From the NCBI RefSeq assembly GCF_000709345.1, contig NZ_KL448323.1, positions 2,982,346-3,046,345 of the forward strand: 64,000 nt of DNA, written 5' to 3'. The DNA comes from Polaromonas glacialis. Lineage in GTDB: Bacteria; Pseudomonadota; Gammaproteobacteria; Burkholderiales; Burkholderiaceae_C. Below are positions 25,569 through 33,792 of this stretch, piece after piece (position 1 is the stretch's first letter; the number at the start of each line of letters is the position of its first letter). The position numbers and the translations under genes are program-made. The notes below the pieces were generated by a model. The model was not told the DNA's origin. It searched no databases and was given only the letters and a program-made list of their open reading frames with translations.

Positions 25569-26479
25569 TGAACGCTTCTTTCGAACTGGCCCTGGACACG
25601 GCACGCGCCGCAGCGGGCATGCAGCATTATCCGCAAGCCACGCTGTATGTCGTGGCCACGCCCATCGGCAACCTGGCCGACATCACCCTGCGCGCCCTGC
25701 ATGTGCTGCAACTGGTGGATGCCATCGCCTGCGAGGACAAGCGCCACACCCAGCCGCTGCTGCGCCAGTACGGCATCGACAAGCCGCTTCTGGCCGTGCA
25801 TCAGCACAACGAAGCAGAGGCCGCCGAAGGCCTGGTGCAGCGCCTGCAGCGCGGCGAACGCGTGGCCTATGTCAGCGACGCCGGAACGCCCGCCGTCAGC
25901 GACCCCGGCGCGCGCCTGGTGGCGGCGGTGCGGGCCGCCGGGTTCAAGGTCATGCCCTTGCCCGGCGCCAGCAGCGTGACGACCGTGCTCAGCGCCGCCG
26001 GCGTGACCCGCGCCGAAGGCAGCGAGGGCAGCGGCAGCAGTTTTGTCTTTGCCGGTTTCCTGCCGACCAAGGCGGGCGAGCGCGACCAGGCCATCGAGTT
26101 GCTGCGAACCGACCCGCGCGCAACGGTGATTCTGGAAGCGCCGCACCGCATCGAGGCGCTGGCGCGGGCCATGGCCGTGCTGCAGGGCCGGCTCGTCACG
26201 GTCGGGCGCGAGCTGACCAAGCAGTTCGAGGAAATCGCCACCCTGCCGGCGCAGGATCTTGCCGCCTGGCTGGATGCCGGCCCGCAGCGCACGCGCGGCG
26301 AGTTCGCGCTGGTGCTGCACTCGGCCAGCGCGCCCGAAGGACCTGACGACAGCCTGCGCATCCTCCAGCTGCTGCTGGCCGAACTGCCGCTGAAGACCGC
26401 CGTCAAGCTCGCCGCCGACATCACCGGCGCGGCGCGCAACGAACTCTACGACACCGCCTTGAAGCTCAAGAACGAATGA
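25568..26479 (+). CDS. rsmI: 16S rRNA (cytidine-1402-2'-O)-methyltransferase
   Basis: 303 residues from TTG 25568, or 286 from ATG 25619. SAM-dependent tetrapyrrole-methylase fold: LYVVATPIGNLADITLRAL, IACEDKRHTQPLL, VAYVSDAGTPAVSDPGARLV, VMPLPGASSVTTVLSAAG, FAGFLPTK and RVTVILEAPHRI-type motifs. It 2'-O-methylates C1402 of 16S rRNA. The TTG start is preferred because residues before LYVV look conserved in length in relatives; it would share one base with the yraN start codon. Stop overlaps the MFS gene start by 4 nt. Confidence 0.92.
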   Translation: MNASFELALDTARAAAGMQHYPQATLYVVATPIGNLADITLRALHVLQLVDAIACEDKRHTQPLLRQYGIDKPLLAVHQHNEAEAAEGLVQRLQRGERVAYVSDAGTPAVSDPGARLVAAVRAAGFKVMPLPGASSVTTVLSAAGVTRAEGSEGSGSSFVFAGFLPTKAGERDQAIELLRTDPRATVILEAPHRIEALARAMAVLQGRLVTVGRELTKQFEEIATLPAQDLAAWLDAGPQRTRGEFALVLHSASAPEGPDDSLRILQLLLAELPLKTAVKLAADITGAARNELYDTALKLKNE

Positions 26480-27702
26480 ATCCGAACGCCGACCAACTCT
26501 GGCGCGGCCCGCGCTGGGCGCTGGCCGCCCTGCTGGCCGTGCTCGGCATGCTGGGGCCGTTTTCCATCGACACCTACCTGCCGGCCTTTTCCGGCATGGC
26601 GGCGTCGCTGAATGCGGCCCCGGTGGAAATGCAGCAGACGCTGTCGGCCTACCTGTTCGGCTTTGCCTTCATGAACCTGTTCCATGGCGCGCTCGCCGAC
26701 AGTTTCGGCCGCCGGCCGGTCGTGCTGTGGGGCATTGCCATGTTCACGCTGGCGTCGGCGGGTTGCGCCCTGTCGCAAAACGTTGAACAACTGGTATTTT
26801 TCAGGGCCATGCAGGGGCTGTCCACCGGCGCCGGCATCGTGGTGTCGCGCGCCGTGATACGCGACATGTTCCCGCCCGCGCAGGCGCAGCAGGTCATGAG
26901 CCAGGTCACCATCTACTTCGGCATTGCGCCGGCGCTTGCTCCCATCGTCGGCGGCTGGCTGTTCGTGCATCTGGGCTGGCACAGCATCTTCTGGTTTCTG
27001 ACCGGGGTGGGCGTCGTGCTCTGGCTGACCAACTACCGCTATCTGCCGGAAACGCTGGAGCCCGAGGCGCGCCAGCCGTTTGAAGTGCGGCACCTGATGC
27101 GCGGCTACTGGCAGCTGGGTTCGAGCCCCCGGTTTTTGCTGCTGGCGCTGGCCAGCGGCGTTCCCTTCAATGGCATGTTCCTGTACGTGCTGGCAGCCCC
27201 GGCTTTCCTGGGCGAGCATCTGGCCCTGCAGCCCACGCAGTTTTTCTGGTTCTTCATGCTGACCATCTCGGGGATCATGTCGGGCGCCTGGCTGAGCGGG
27301 CGCCTGGCCGGAAAGATTCCGCCCAAAAAGCAGATACGCCACGGCTTCGTCATCATGCTGGTGACAGCCGTCGTCAACCTGGCGGCCAATCTGCTGTTTG
27401 ACGCCCATGTGTCGTGGGCGCTGTTTCCGATTGCCCTGTTTGCCTTCGGCTGGGCGCTGATGGTGCCGGTCGTCACGCTGCTGGTGCTCGACCTGTACCC
27501 GGAGCGGCGCGGCATGGCGTCTTCGCTGCAGGCCTTCATCGGCTCGACGGCCAATGGCCTGGTGGCTGGCGTCATTGCGCCGCTGGTCATGCATTCGACG
27601 CCAGCGCTGGCCGCTGTGTCACTTGGCATGCTGTGCATCGGGCTGGTGGCCTGGGTCTACCTGCACCACCGCTGGCCCGAAATTGGCCGCGCCGTGCAGT
27701 AG
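26476..27702 (+). CDS. Bcr/CflA family MFS drug efflux transporter
   Basis: 408 residues with 12 predicted membrane spans. Signature sequences: FSIDTYLPAFSGMAASL at the first helix, GFAFMNLFHGALADSFGRRP (loop 2-3 motif A), GIVVSRAVIRDMFPPAQAQ (motif C region) and APALAPIVGGWLF. The Bcr/CflA group exports drugs such as bicyclomycin, or sulfonamides and cysteine-pathway intermediates. ATGA overlap with rsmI suggests co-translation although the functions are unrelated. Confidence 0.9.
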   Translation: MNPNADQLWRGPRWALAALLAVLGMLGPFSIDTYLPAFSGMAASLNAAPVEMQQTLSAYLFGFAFMNLFHGALADSFGRRPVVLWGIAMFTLASAGCALSQNVEQLVFFRAMQGLSTGAGIVVSRAVIRDMFPPAQAQQVMSQVTIYFGIAPALAPIVGGWLFVHLGWHSIFWFLTGVGVVLWLTNYRYLPETLEPEARQPFEVRHLMRGYWQLGSSPRFLLLALASGVPFNGMFLYVLAAPAFLGEHLALQPTQFFWFFMLTISGIMSGAWLSGRLAGKIPPKKQIRHGFVIMLVTAVVNLAANLLFDAHVSWALFPIALFAFGWALMVPVVTLLVLDLYPERRGMASSLQAFIGSTANGLVAGVIAPLVMHSTPALAAVSLGMLCIGLVAWVYLHHRWPEIGRAVQ

Positions 27703-27710
27703 CGCCCGGC

Positions 27711-28190
27711 TCAGTCCAGCGTTTCAACGGGCAGCTCAATTCCCTGGCCGGTGCGCTGGACGCGGTTGCCAGCGTCCAGGTACACCCAGAAAAACATGTC
27801 CTGCACGTTATCGCGCCAGCGGTAATTCATGATGTCGCCCGACCAGGAGGCTACCTTGTCGATCCGTGCCGGCGGGCCGAACTCGCGCTCCACATCGTCG
27901 CGCGTCCATTGGCCGGGCTCGATGCGCAAGAACTCCTGGAGCTTCATGACCTCGCGCACCGCCACCACCTTGCCCGCCGCATCCAGGTCCACCATCACGG
28001 CGCTCTGGCCGGCAGGCTGCCGCGAATACTGCAGCCGCGTTCCCGCCGGCAGTGTCACGACGCGTGTCGGCGTGCCGTAACTGGCCATCACCTGCTCGCG
28101 TGACATGCCCGGCTGCACCGGCGTGAAGGCGCAGCCGGCCATGAGCGCCGCAGCGGCGGCCAGGCTGGCAAGGGTCTTGAAAATCTTCAT
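27711..28190 (-). CDS. SmpA/OmlA (BamE-like) domain lipoprotein
   Basis: 159 residues. Lipobox LMAGC (Cys20). Two BamE-like repeats are visible: FTPVQPGMSREQVMASYGTP near 23-42 and IEPGQWTRDDVEREFGPPAR near 92-110, both with the PG-x-x-R/T-x-x-V-x-x-x-x-G-x-P pattern, followed by WRDNVQDMFFWVYLD. BamE-like domains bind outer membrane assembly partners. The doubled domain makes it distinct from BamE itself. It is convergent with the MFS gene. Confidence 0.75.
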   Translation of the reverse strand: MKIFKTLASLAAAAALMAGCAFTPVQPGMSREQVMASYGTPTRVVTLPAGTRLQYSRQPAGQSAVMVDLDAAGKVVAVREVMKLQEFLRIEPGQWTRDDVEREFGPPARIDKVASWSGDIMNYRWRDNVQDMFFWVYLDAGNRVQRTGQGIELPVETLD

Positions 28191-28445
28191 GATGCACTCC
28201 TAGGGCATAAAGCGCTTTTGGGCCTTACGGTTGAAAAATGTTCCTTTTCCCCTTTTGCTTTTCCCGGGAAATTCGGAAAGCCCTGCAACGGCCTCCAGTC
28301 TGTCAGGAATCCGAAAACGCGGGTTCCCCCGGGGCGTTCATAAGGTTTTCCCAGCGTTTCAGGGGATTGACATCCTGACCGATTGAAGCCTCAATAGGTG
28401 AAGGCATGGAGCCCGAGAGTCATAACAACGACAGGAGACTCAACG

Positions 28446-30137
28446 ATGGAAATCGTTTCCCCCGACCTGCTGGCGCTGCAGCGCCTTTACCACTGGGAAA
28501 AAACAACTCCCCGGAGTATCAGCTTGAGCCAGCCCATGGGCGGCGGCAATGTCCAGGATTACACCTGGGGCGAAGTGGCCGACCAGGTACGCCGCATGGC
28601 TGCGCACCTGTTGGCCCAGGGCTGGGAACCCGGCTCGAACGTCGCCATCCTGTCGAAAAACTGCGCCTGGTGGCTCATGAGCGACCTGGCCATCTGGATG
28701 GCCGGCCACGTCTCGGTGCCGCTGTATCCCACGCTGGCGCCCGACACCATCGCACACATCCTCGCGCACAGCGAAGCCAAGGCCTGCTTTGTCGGCAAGC
28801 TCGATGCCTGGGAGCACATGAAGCCGGGCGTGCCCAGCGGTCTTCCCTGCATCAGCTACCCGCTGTCGCCGCAAGACGCCATCCAGAACTATGACCGCTG
28901 GGACGACATCTGCGCCCGCCAGGCGCCGATGCCCGGCGAAGTGCTTCGGGGCGCCGACGAACTGGCGACGCTGATCTACACCTCGGGCACCACGGGCAAG
29001 CCCAAGGGCGTGATGCAAAGCTTTGGCAGCATTGCCTGGGCGCTCGATGCCGGCGCCAGGCGCATCGGCATGAGCGGCCAGGACCGGATGCTGTCCTACC
29101 TGCCGCTGGCCCATGTGGTCGAGCGCGTGCTGGTCGAGCACGGCTGGCTGCGCACCGGCATGCGGCTTTGGTTTGCGGAGTCGCTCGACACCTTTGCCGC
29201 CGATCTGCAGCGCGCCCGGCCGACCATCTTCTTCTCGGTTCCCCGGCTGTGGGTCAAGTTCCAGCAGGGCGTACACCACAAGATGCCGCCGGCCAGGCTC
29301 CAGCTGCTGCTGTCGATCCCGGTGATTGGCGGACTGGTGCGAAAAAAGGTGCTCAAGGCGCTCGGACTTGACCAGTGCCGGATCGCGGCGGGCGGCGCGG
29401 CGCCCATGCCGGCGGCGCTGCTGGCCTGGTACCGCAGGCTCGGCCTGCCGATCAACGAAGGCTACGGCCTGACGGAGAATCTGGCGGCCTCGCACCTGAC
29501 CCTTCCGGGCAAAGACCAGCAAGGCACCGTCGGGCCGGCGTACGAAGGCGTCGACGACCGGATCGACCCGCAAACCGGCGAAATCCAGATGCGCAGCCCC
29601 GCGCTGATGATGGGCTACTACAAGGACCCGGTGCAAACCAAGGCCGCGTTCACCGAGGACGGCTGGCTGCGCACGGGCGACAAGGGCGTTATCGATGCGC
29701 AGCGCAACCTGCGTATCACCGGACGTGTCAAGGACCTGTTCAAGACCAGCAAGGGCAAGTACGTGGCGCCCGCGCCGATCGAGGACAAGCTGGTGATGCA
29801 CGAGTCGGTCGAAGCCTGCGTGGTGAGCGGCGCCAACCTGGGCCAGCCGCTGGGCATCGTCATGCTCAATCCCGAGGCCGTCAAGCGGACGCAGGATGGC
29901 GCTGCGCGCGCGGCACTGGAAAGCTCGCTGGCCCAGCACCTGCAGACGGTCAACGCCACGCTGGACCCGCATGAGCAGCTCCAGTGCATCGTCATCGTGA
30001 CCACCGCCTGGACCGTGGACAACGACATCATCACGCCGACCTTCAAGGTCAAGCGCAACCGCATCGAGGACATTTACGCGGCCAATTACGAACGCTGGGA
30101 AGCCTCGGGCAAAAAGGTGATCTGGCAGGCCGACTGA
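28446..30137 (+). CDS. Long-chain fatty acid-CoA ligase (AMP-binding)
   Basis: 563 residues from ATG 28446; GGAGA (28435-28439) serves as SD. Adenylate-forming enzyme motifs: LIYTSGTTGKPKGVM (P-loop, ~180-195), INEGYGLTENLAASHL (A5), WLRTGDKGVID (A7) and LKTSKGKYVAPAPIEDKL-type A10 region with the catalytic lysine. The long-chain type (FadD15/ACSBG-like) is suggested by LSYLPLAHVVERVLVEHGWL. It activates fatty acids with ATP and CoA. A TTGACA at 28367-28372 is the only -35-like box upstream. A clear terminator follows. Confidence 0.9.
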   Translation: MEIVSPDLLALQRLYHWEKTTPRSISLSQPMGGGNVQDYTWGEVADQVRRMAAHLLAQGWEPGSNVAILSKNCAWWLMSDLAIWMAGHVSVPLYPTLAPDTIAHILAHSEAKACFVGKLDAWEHMKPGVPSGLPCISYPLSPQDAIQNYDRWDDICARQAPMPGEVLRGADELATLIYTSGTTGKPKGVMQSFGSIAWALDAGARRIGMSGQDRMLSYLPLAHVVERVLVEHGWLRTGMRLWFAESLDTFAADLQRARPTIFFSVPRLWVKFQQGVHHKMPPARLQLLLSIPVIGGLVRKKVLKALGLDQCRIAAGGAAPMPAALLAWYRRLGLPINEGYGLTENLAASHLTLPGKDQQGTVGPAYEGVDDRIDPQTGEIQMRSPALMMGYYKDPVQTKAAFTEDGWLRTGDKGVIDAQRNLRITGRVKDLFKTSKGKYVAPAPIEDKLVMHESVEACVVSGANLGQPLGIVMLNPEAVKRTQDGAARAALESSLAQHLQTVNATLDPHEQLQCIVIVTTAWTVDNDIITPTFKVKRNRIEDIYAANYERWEASGKKVIWQAD

Positions 30138-30179
30138 GCGCGGCCTGCACGGCGCTTGAAGGGAAATCACCCTGCCCGT

Positions 30180-30213
30180 CCATTTCGGCACGCAAGGCGC
30201 CGAAATGGTTTTT
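30180..30213 (+). terminator. Intrinsic terminator after the acyl-CoA ligase gene
   Basis: A perfect 10-bp stem (CCATTTCGGC at 30180-30189 with its complement at 30199-30208), 9-nt loop, then TTTTT at 30209-30213. It abuts repeat family A copy 30211-30280. Confidence 0.8.
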
Positions 30214-30280
30214 GCTATTTAATTCATAGCTGCTTGCGCATGCTGCGTATGCGCAAACGGCATTTTTTTGCTAAAAATGC
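30211..30280 (+). repeat. Repeat family A copy (after acyl-CoA ligase)
   Basis: Order: TTTGCTATTTAATTCATAGC, TGCTTGCGCAT, loop, ATGCGCAA (8-bp stem 30234-30241 with 30249-30256), then GGCATTTTTTTGCTAAAAA. This is the cleanest intergenic copy and useful as a reference for the others. Confidence 0.7.
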
Positions 30281-30304
30281 TTGACTGACCAGAATGCATG
30301 CGCG

Positions 30305-30682
30305 TCAGACCACCCGTTCCGGGTCCACTTCGCGAACCCGGTGGTCAACATAGTAGCCGCCGTATTCCGTGTATCTGAGCAGGGTGCGGCCGCACCGGTT
30401 GCAGGCATAGGCGTCGCAGCGGTTGCAGGGGAAAAACCCGACGGCCAGCGGCGCGTCCGGCGATGCGTAGCGCGTGCCGTCCGGGTGAAATTCTTCCAGG
30501 GTCGGCTCGTCGATCGCCGGATCGCGCAAGGTTCCCAGGCGCTGGACCGACGGGCCCGGCCAGCGGTCTTCGGTAAAGCTTTCCCAGCCGGGGCAGGCGC
30601 CCAGCGCGCAGGTGCATGGCCTGGCCGGGCGGCCGGCACAGGCCAGCCGCAGCGCCTGGGCATCAAGAAGGTCGCAACTCAT
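30305..30682 (-). CDS. Cysteine-rich putative zinc-binding protein
   Basis: 125 residues from ATG 30680-30682 (MSCDLLDAQ). Family not recognised. The C-terminal third has two CxxC knuckles four residues apart (CNRCDAYACNRCGRTLLRYT), a zinc-ribbon pattern, followed by the Tyr-rich TEYGGYYVDHRVREVD. The N-terminus has three more cysteines (CTCALGAC). No signal peptide. It is 16 nt downstream of the Bug protein stop-side gene in the same direction, so the two may be co-transcribed. Function unknown. Confidence 0.6.
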   Translation of the reverse strand: MSCDLLDAQALRLACAGRPARPCTCALGACPGWESFTEDRWPGPSVQRLGTLRDPAIDEPTLEEFHPDGTRYASPDAPLAVGFFPCNRCDAYACNRCGRTLLRYTEYGGYYVDHRVREVDPERVV

Positions 30683-30698
30683 GGCTTGCCGGTGCCGT

Positions 30699-31670
30699 TC
30701 AGTCCACCGTGGCGCCGGAAGCCTTGACCACGCGGGTCCATTTCTGCGTGTCCGCCGCAATGAAATTCTTGAAGGCCAGCGGCGTCATGTCCATCGGTTC
30801 GGCGCCCAGGGCAAACAGGCGCGCCTTGGTGTCGGTCGAAGCCAGGATGGTGCGGATTTCCTTGTTCATGCGCTCGACAATTTCGGCCGGAATGCCAGCC
30901 GGGCCGAGAACGCCGTACCAGGGCTGCGCATCGAAGCCCTTGAGGCCCAGTTCGGCAACAGTCGGAATGTCGGGAAACGCCGCCGAGCGCTTGGCGCTGG
31001 TCACCGCCAGCACGTTGAGCTTGCCGGCCTTGACCTGCGGCATGATGGGCACCGGGTTCTCGAACGTCATGGGAACCTGGCCGCCGACCAGGTCGTTCAT
31101 CGCCGGACCCGAGCCTTTGTAGGGAATGTGCTGGATCTTGACGCCGGCCTGCACATTGAACATTTCCCCGATGATGTGCTGCGGCGTGCCGGAACCGGCG
31201 GACGCAAACGCCAGGTTGCCGGCCTTGGCCTTGGCGATGATGTCCTTGACGCTTGTCAGCCCCGACTTGGCGTTGACGGCAATCACGAACGCGGCGCTGG
31301 CCACCGGCGCCACGGCGGTGAAATCGGTAGTCGGCTGGTAAGGCAGTTTGGGATAGAGCGATGGCGCAATCACCAGCGGGCCGCTGGCCGCCAGCAAGAA
31401 CGTGTAGCCGTCAGGCTTGGACTTGGACACATAGTCGGTGCCGATGTTGCCGCCAGCGCCGCCCTTGTTCTCGACGATCACGGTCTGTCCCAGGACGCCC
31501 TGCAGTTTGGCAGCCAGCATCCGCGCCAGCACGTCGGTAGTGCCGCCCGGTGCATAAGGAGAAACCAGCGTGATGGTCTTGGCGGGCCAGGCAGCCTGTG
31601 CGGCCGCGAACATTGGCGACAGTGACAAGGCAAGCAGCGCTGGAACCGTGCGTAAAAATTGTCTCTTCAT
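30699..31670 (-). CDS. Bug family tripartite tricarboxylate transporter substrate-binding protein
   Basis: 323 residues. Signal peptide FLRTVPALLALSLSPMFAAAQAA. The mature protein starts with the Bug signature WPAKTITLVSPYAPGGTTDV, then LGQTVIVENKGGAGGNIGTD, FLLAASGPLVIAPSLYPKLP, GSGTPQHIIGEMF and KAGKLNVLAVTSAKRSAAFP. Bug proteins bind carboxylates or other small ligands in the periplasm and are strongly expanded in Burkholderiales. No TctA/TctB membrane subunits are nearby (orphan Bug). Ligand unknown. Confidence 0.93.
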   Translation of the reverse strand: MKRQFLRTVPALLALSLSPMFAAAQAAWPAKTITLVSPYAPGGTTDVLARMLAAKLQGVLGQTVIVENKGGAGGNIGTDYVSKSKPDGYTFLLAASGPLVIAPSLYPKLPYQPTTDFTAVAPVASAAFVIAVNAKSGLTSVKDIIAKAKAGNLAFASAGSGTPQHIIGEMFNVQAGVKIQHIPYKGSGPAMNDLVGGQVPMTFENPVPIMPQVKAGKLNVLAVTSAKRSAAFPDIPTVAELGLKGFDAQPWYGVLGPAGIPAEIVERMNKEIRTILASTDTKARLFALGAEPMDMTPLAFKNFIAADTQKWTRVVKASGATVD

Positions 31671-32274
31671 GGTGAAAGCCCTCGTTAACGTGAAGAAATG
31701 ACCGGGTGCGCCATCGCCTTATGGGAAAAGGATGGCTTCCCAAGGCAATACCGCACCCGGCCAGGATGGTCTCCAAGCATAGCCTTACTTGAAAATGACA
31801 ATGCCGGCCTTGTCTCCAACTCCACAGGAATGGCAGGTTTCACCCAAGGTTTTCGCGGGCCCGGCGCCCGAGCGTCAAAAGCGGGTACCGTGCCTTGGGG
31901 CAATTCATGGTTTAAGCCAAATAACTGCTTTCCGCACAACTCATATAGATAGTTTGCTATATATTTAATATCAAACACAAAGCAAGTCCCTTCCCCGGAC
32001 TGCTAAAGACAAGCCACCACAGCGAATCTGGCAAGGTTTTGCACAAACACTTTGCGATGGATCATGGGAACACGCTGGTTTGCAAGCAACTCTGAAAGCT
32101 TGGCTGTAAACTCGTTTTTGCCTATATTGGCTAGGAAATCGGGACATGGCCTGGTCTGGCGGCATCGGCTTCATTCCTTGCGGAAACCCCTGCTGCCTGA
32201 TCGATGCCTTGACGATGCGGCGACGCATTTTTCACTGTATCCGGTCAGGTCCAACTCAAAAATCGAGAACCCAC
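31671..32274. other. Long intergenic region upstream of HiPIP and Bug genes
   Basis: 604 nt between divergent genes, AT-richer than its surroundings around 31920-32000. It contains a partial family A end (TTTGCTATATATTTAATA at 31953-31970) and no convincing coding frame. It presumably holds the promoters of both neighbours, but no operator is recognised. Confidence 0.5.
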
Positions 32275-32592
32275 ATGAAATCAAATCGTAGAATTTTTGT
32301 CATCCAGTCCATTGTTGGCGCAGGCGTGCTTGCCTCGACCCGCCTGGTTCAGGCCCAGGCGGCAGCGCCACTGGTTCAGGAAACTGAGCCGCAGGCGGTT
32401 GCCCTGGGCTATAAAAGCGACGCCACCAAAGCGGACAAGGCCAAGTACCCGAAATACGCCGCTGGCCAGAACTGCGCCAACTGCGCGCTGTACCAGGGCA
32501 AACCGACCGATGCCGCCGGGGCCTGCCCGCTGTTTGCCGGCAAGCAGGTTGGCGCCAAGGCCTGGTGCAGCGCCTGGGCCAAAAAAGCCTGA
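32275..32592 (+). CDS. High-potential iron-sulfur protein (HiPIP)
   Basis: 105 residues from ATG 32275. The N-terminus MKSNRRIFVIQSIVGAGVLA is a twin-arginine signal, so the protein is exported folded with its cluster. Mature HiPIP core: LGYKSDATKAD, then four cysteines in the pattern C67-x2-C70-x13-C84-x13-C98 that bind one [4Fe-4S] cluster. It is a soluble periplasmic electron carrier between cytochrome bc1 and terminal oxidases or reductases. It is monocistronic with a terminator just downstream. Confidence 0.92.
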   Translation: MKSNRRIFVIQSIVGAGVLASTRLVQAQAAAPLVQETEPQAVALGYKSDATKADKAKYPKYAAGQNCANCALYQGKPTDAAGACPLFAGKQVGAKAWCSAWAKKA

Positions 32593-32600
32593 TGAGCCAC

Positions 32601-32624
32601 GGCCTGGCTTGAAGCAGGCCTTTT
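32601..32624 (+). terminator. Intrinsic terminator after HiPIP gene
   Basis: GGCCTG (32601-32606), 8-nt loop, CAGGCC (32615-32620), TTTT to 32624. Short but well placed, 9 nt after the stop codon. Confidence 0.6.
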
Positions 32625-32657
32625 CGCAGTCCGGACCGTTCCGGGCTGCGCCCTGGT

Positions 32658-32771
32658 TCAGCAGAACATCAGGGCAATCAGCGCAGCATCTTCCCCCAGA
32701 TTGAGCAGCGCATACCCCGCCACCCGGAAAGCCCAGTAGGCGGCGGTGTCAAGGAAAAGAATCGAATTCAT
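32658..32771 (-). CDS. Possible 37-aa hydrophobic small protein or gene remnant
   Basis: ATG 32769-32771 to TGA at 32658-32660 encodes 37 residues: MNSILFLDTAAYWAFRVAGY, then ALLNLGEDAALIALMFC. The codons have the GC-rich third positions of genuine genes here, and the product could form one membrane helix. No clear SD precedes the ATG, so it may be the degraded end of a larger membrane protein gene. Confidence 0.3.
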   Translation of the reverse strand: MNSILFLDTAAYWAFRVAGYALLNLGEDAALIALMFC

Positions 32772-32844
32772 TCGGTTTGAAAGTCAGTCAGCAGAACGAG
32801 GATTCTGTCTGCATTTCGCAAACAAACGGTGGAATGCATTCGTT

Positions 32845-32911
32845 TTAGCATCAAATATGCCTCTAAGGCACGCGCAGCATGTGCAAGCAGCTATAAATTC
32901 AGCAGCAAAAA
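32845..32911 (-). repeat. Repeat family A copy (upstream of UspA stop)
   Basis: Read on the minus strand: TTTTTGCTGCTGAATTTATAGCTGCTTGCACATG, then GCCTTAGAGGCATATTTGATGC. It matches the order and spacing of the other copies with a degraded stem. Confidence 0.6.
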
Positions 32912-32950
32912 CGGGCACCGCAAGGTCGCATGAAAGCTGCGGCAAGCCGC

Positions 32951-33388
32951 TCAATGCGTGATCACCACCAGCACGCTGCAGGGCGACTGTTCAATCAATG
33001 CCTTGGAGACAGAGCCCCTCCACCAGCGGGCGGCCCAGCCGTCCAGGTGCTTGTGGCCGACCACGATCAGGTCAGCCTTGATCTGGCGGGCAGAGTGGGT
33101 GATTTCGCTCACGGCATCGCCGGTCACGACTTGCCCGCTGGCCTTCAGGCCGGCGTCGCTCAGATTGCGCAGACCCGTGTCAAGAATGGCCTGGTAGCGT
33201 TCCTTCTCGCTTTCCTGCAGCGTTTCGTCGTAAATGCCGCCTTCAAGCCCGAGGTTGTTCAGGGGCAGCGGCATGACAGCGATGAGTGTCAGTTCGGCAC
33301 CGCTCCACTGCGCAATTTCATGGCAGTCCAGCAAGGCCTGCTGTCCGGGAGCAGAGCCGTCATACGCCAGCAGGATTCGTTGGTACAT
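32951..33388 (-). CDS. Universal stress protein (UspA family)
   Basis: 145 residues. It begins MYQRILLAYDGSAPGQQALL (UspA beta1 and ATP-contact Asp) and ends DLIVVGHKHLDGWAARWWRG followed by SVSKALIEQSPCSVLVV, the ATP-binding GH-x...G-S motif with the usual loop. Probably an ATP-binding Usp. It is 26 nt downstream of the dodecin gene on the same strand, and the two may form a stress-responsive unit. Confidence 0.92.
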   Translation of the reverse strand: MYQRILLAYDGSAPGQQALLDCHEIAQWSGAELTLIAVMPLPLNNLGLEGGIYDETLQESEKERYQAILDTGLRNLSDAGLKASGQVVTGDAVSEITHSARQIKADLIVVGHKHLDGWAARWWRGSVSKALIEQSPCSVLVVITH

Positions 33389-33414
33389 GGCAGGTTCCAG
33401 GGCTATGAAAACCG

Positions 33415-33621
33415 CTACTCAAGCGTGAAACCGATTTTCAGGGAAACCTGCCAGTGCGCCACCTTGCCATCGACCACATGGCCGCGGGTTTCGGTGATGG
33501 CGAACCACTGGATATTGCGCACCGTCTCATGCGCCTTGGCAATGGCGTTGCTCACGGCCTCTTCAATACTGACGCTGGAAGAACCCGTCAGTTCCAGCAG
33601 TTTGTAGACATGGTTGCTCAT
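33415..33621 (-). CDS. Dodecin family flavin-binding protein
   Basis: 68 residues, typical dodecin length. [20 protein letters not shown], then [20 protein letters not shown] and a C-terminal [15 protein letters not shown]. The Trp in RNIQWF is the flavin-stacking residue of bacterial dodecins. Dodecins form hollow dodecamers that store or quench FMN/FAD. Upstream of uspA on the minus strand and divergent from the protease-nuclease gene. Confidence 0.92.
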   Translation of the reverse strand: MSNHVYKLLELTGSSSVSIEEAVSNAIAKAHETVRNIQWFAITETRGHVVDGKVAHWQVSLKIGFTLE

Positions 33622-33792
33622 GGCATGGCTCCCTCAAGAGTTGGTCGGCAGTTGGTCGTTTCATCTTACGCGCCTTGCATTGAAACACCAAAAGGCAAAG
33701 CCAACAGATACCATGCTTTCATTTTTTGATGGTGCAGGCTGATTGGTTCCGGATTAAAGTTTCAACTGCCCAAACCAGATCGAGGTTCTCGT

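Noticed and set aside
28367-28400. Sigma-70 promoter for the acyl-CoA ligase
   Set aside because: TTGACA at 28367-28372 is perfect, but no reasonable -10 lies 16-18 nt downstream, so it is noted in the gene entry only.
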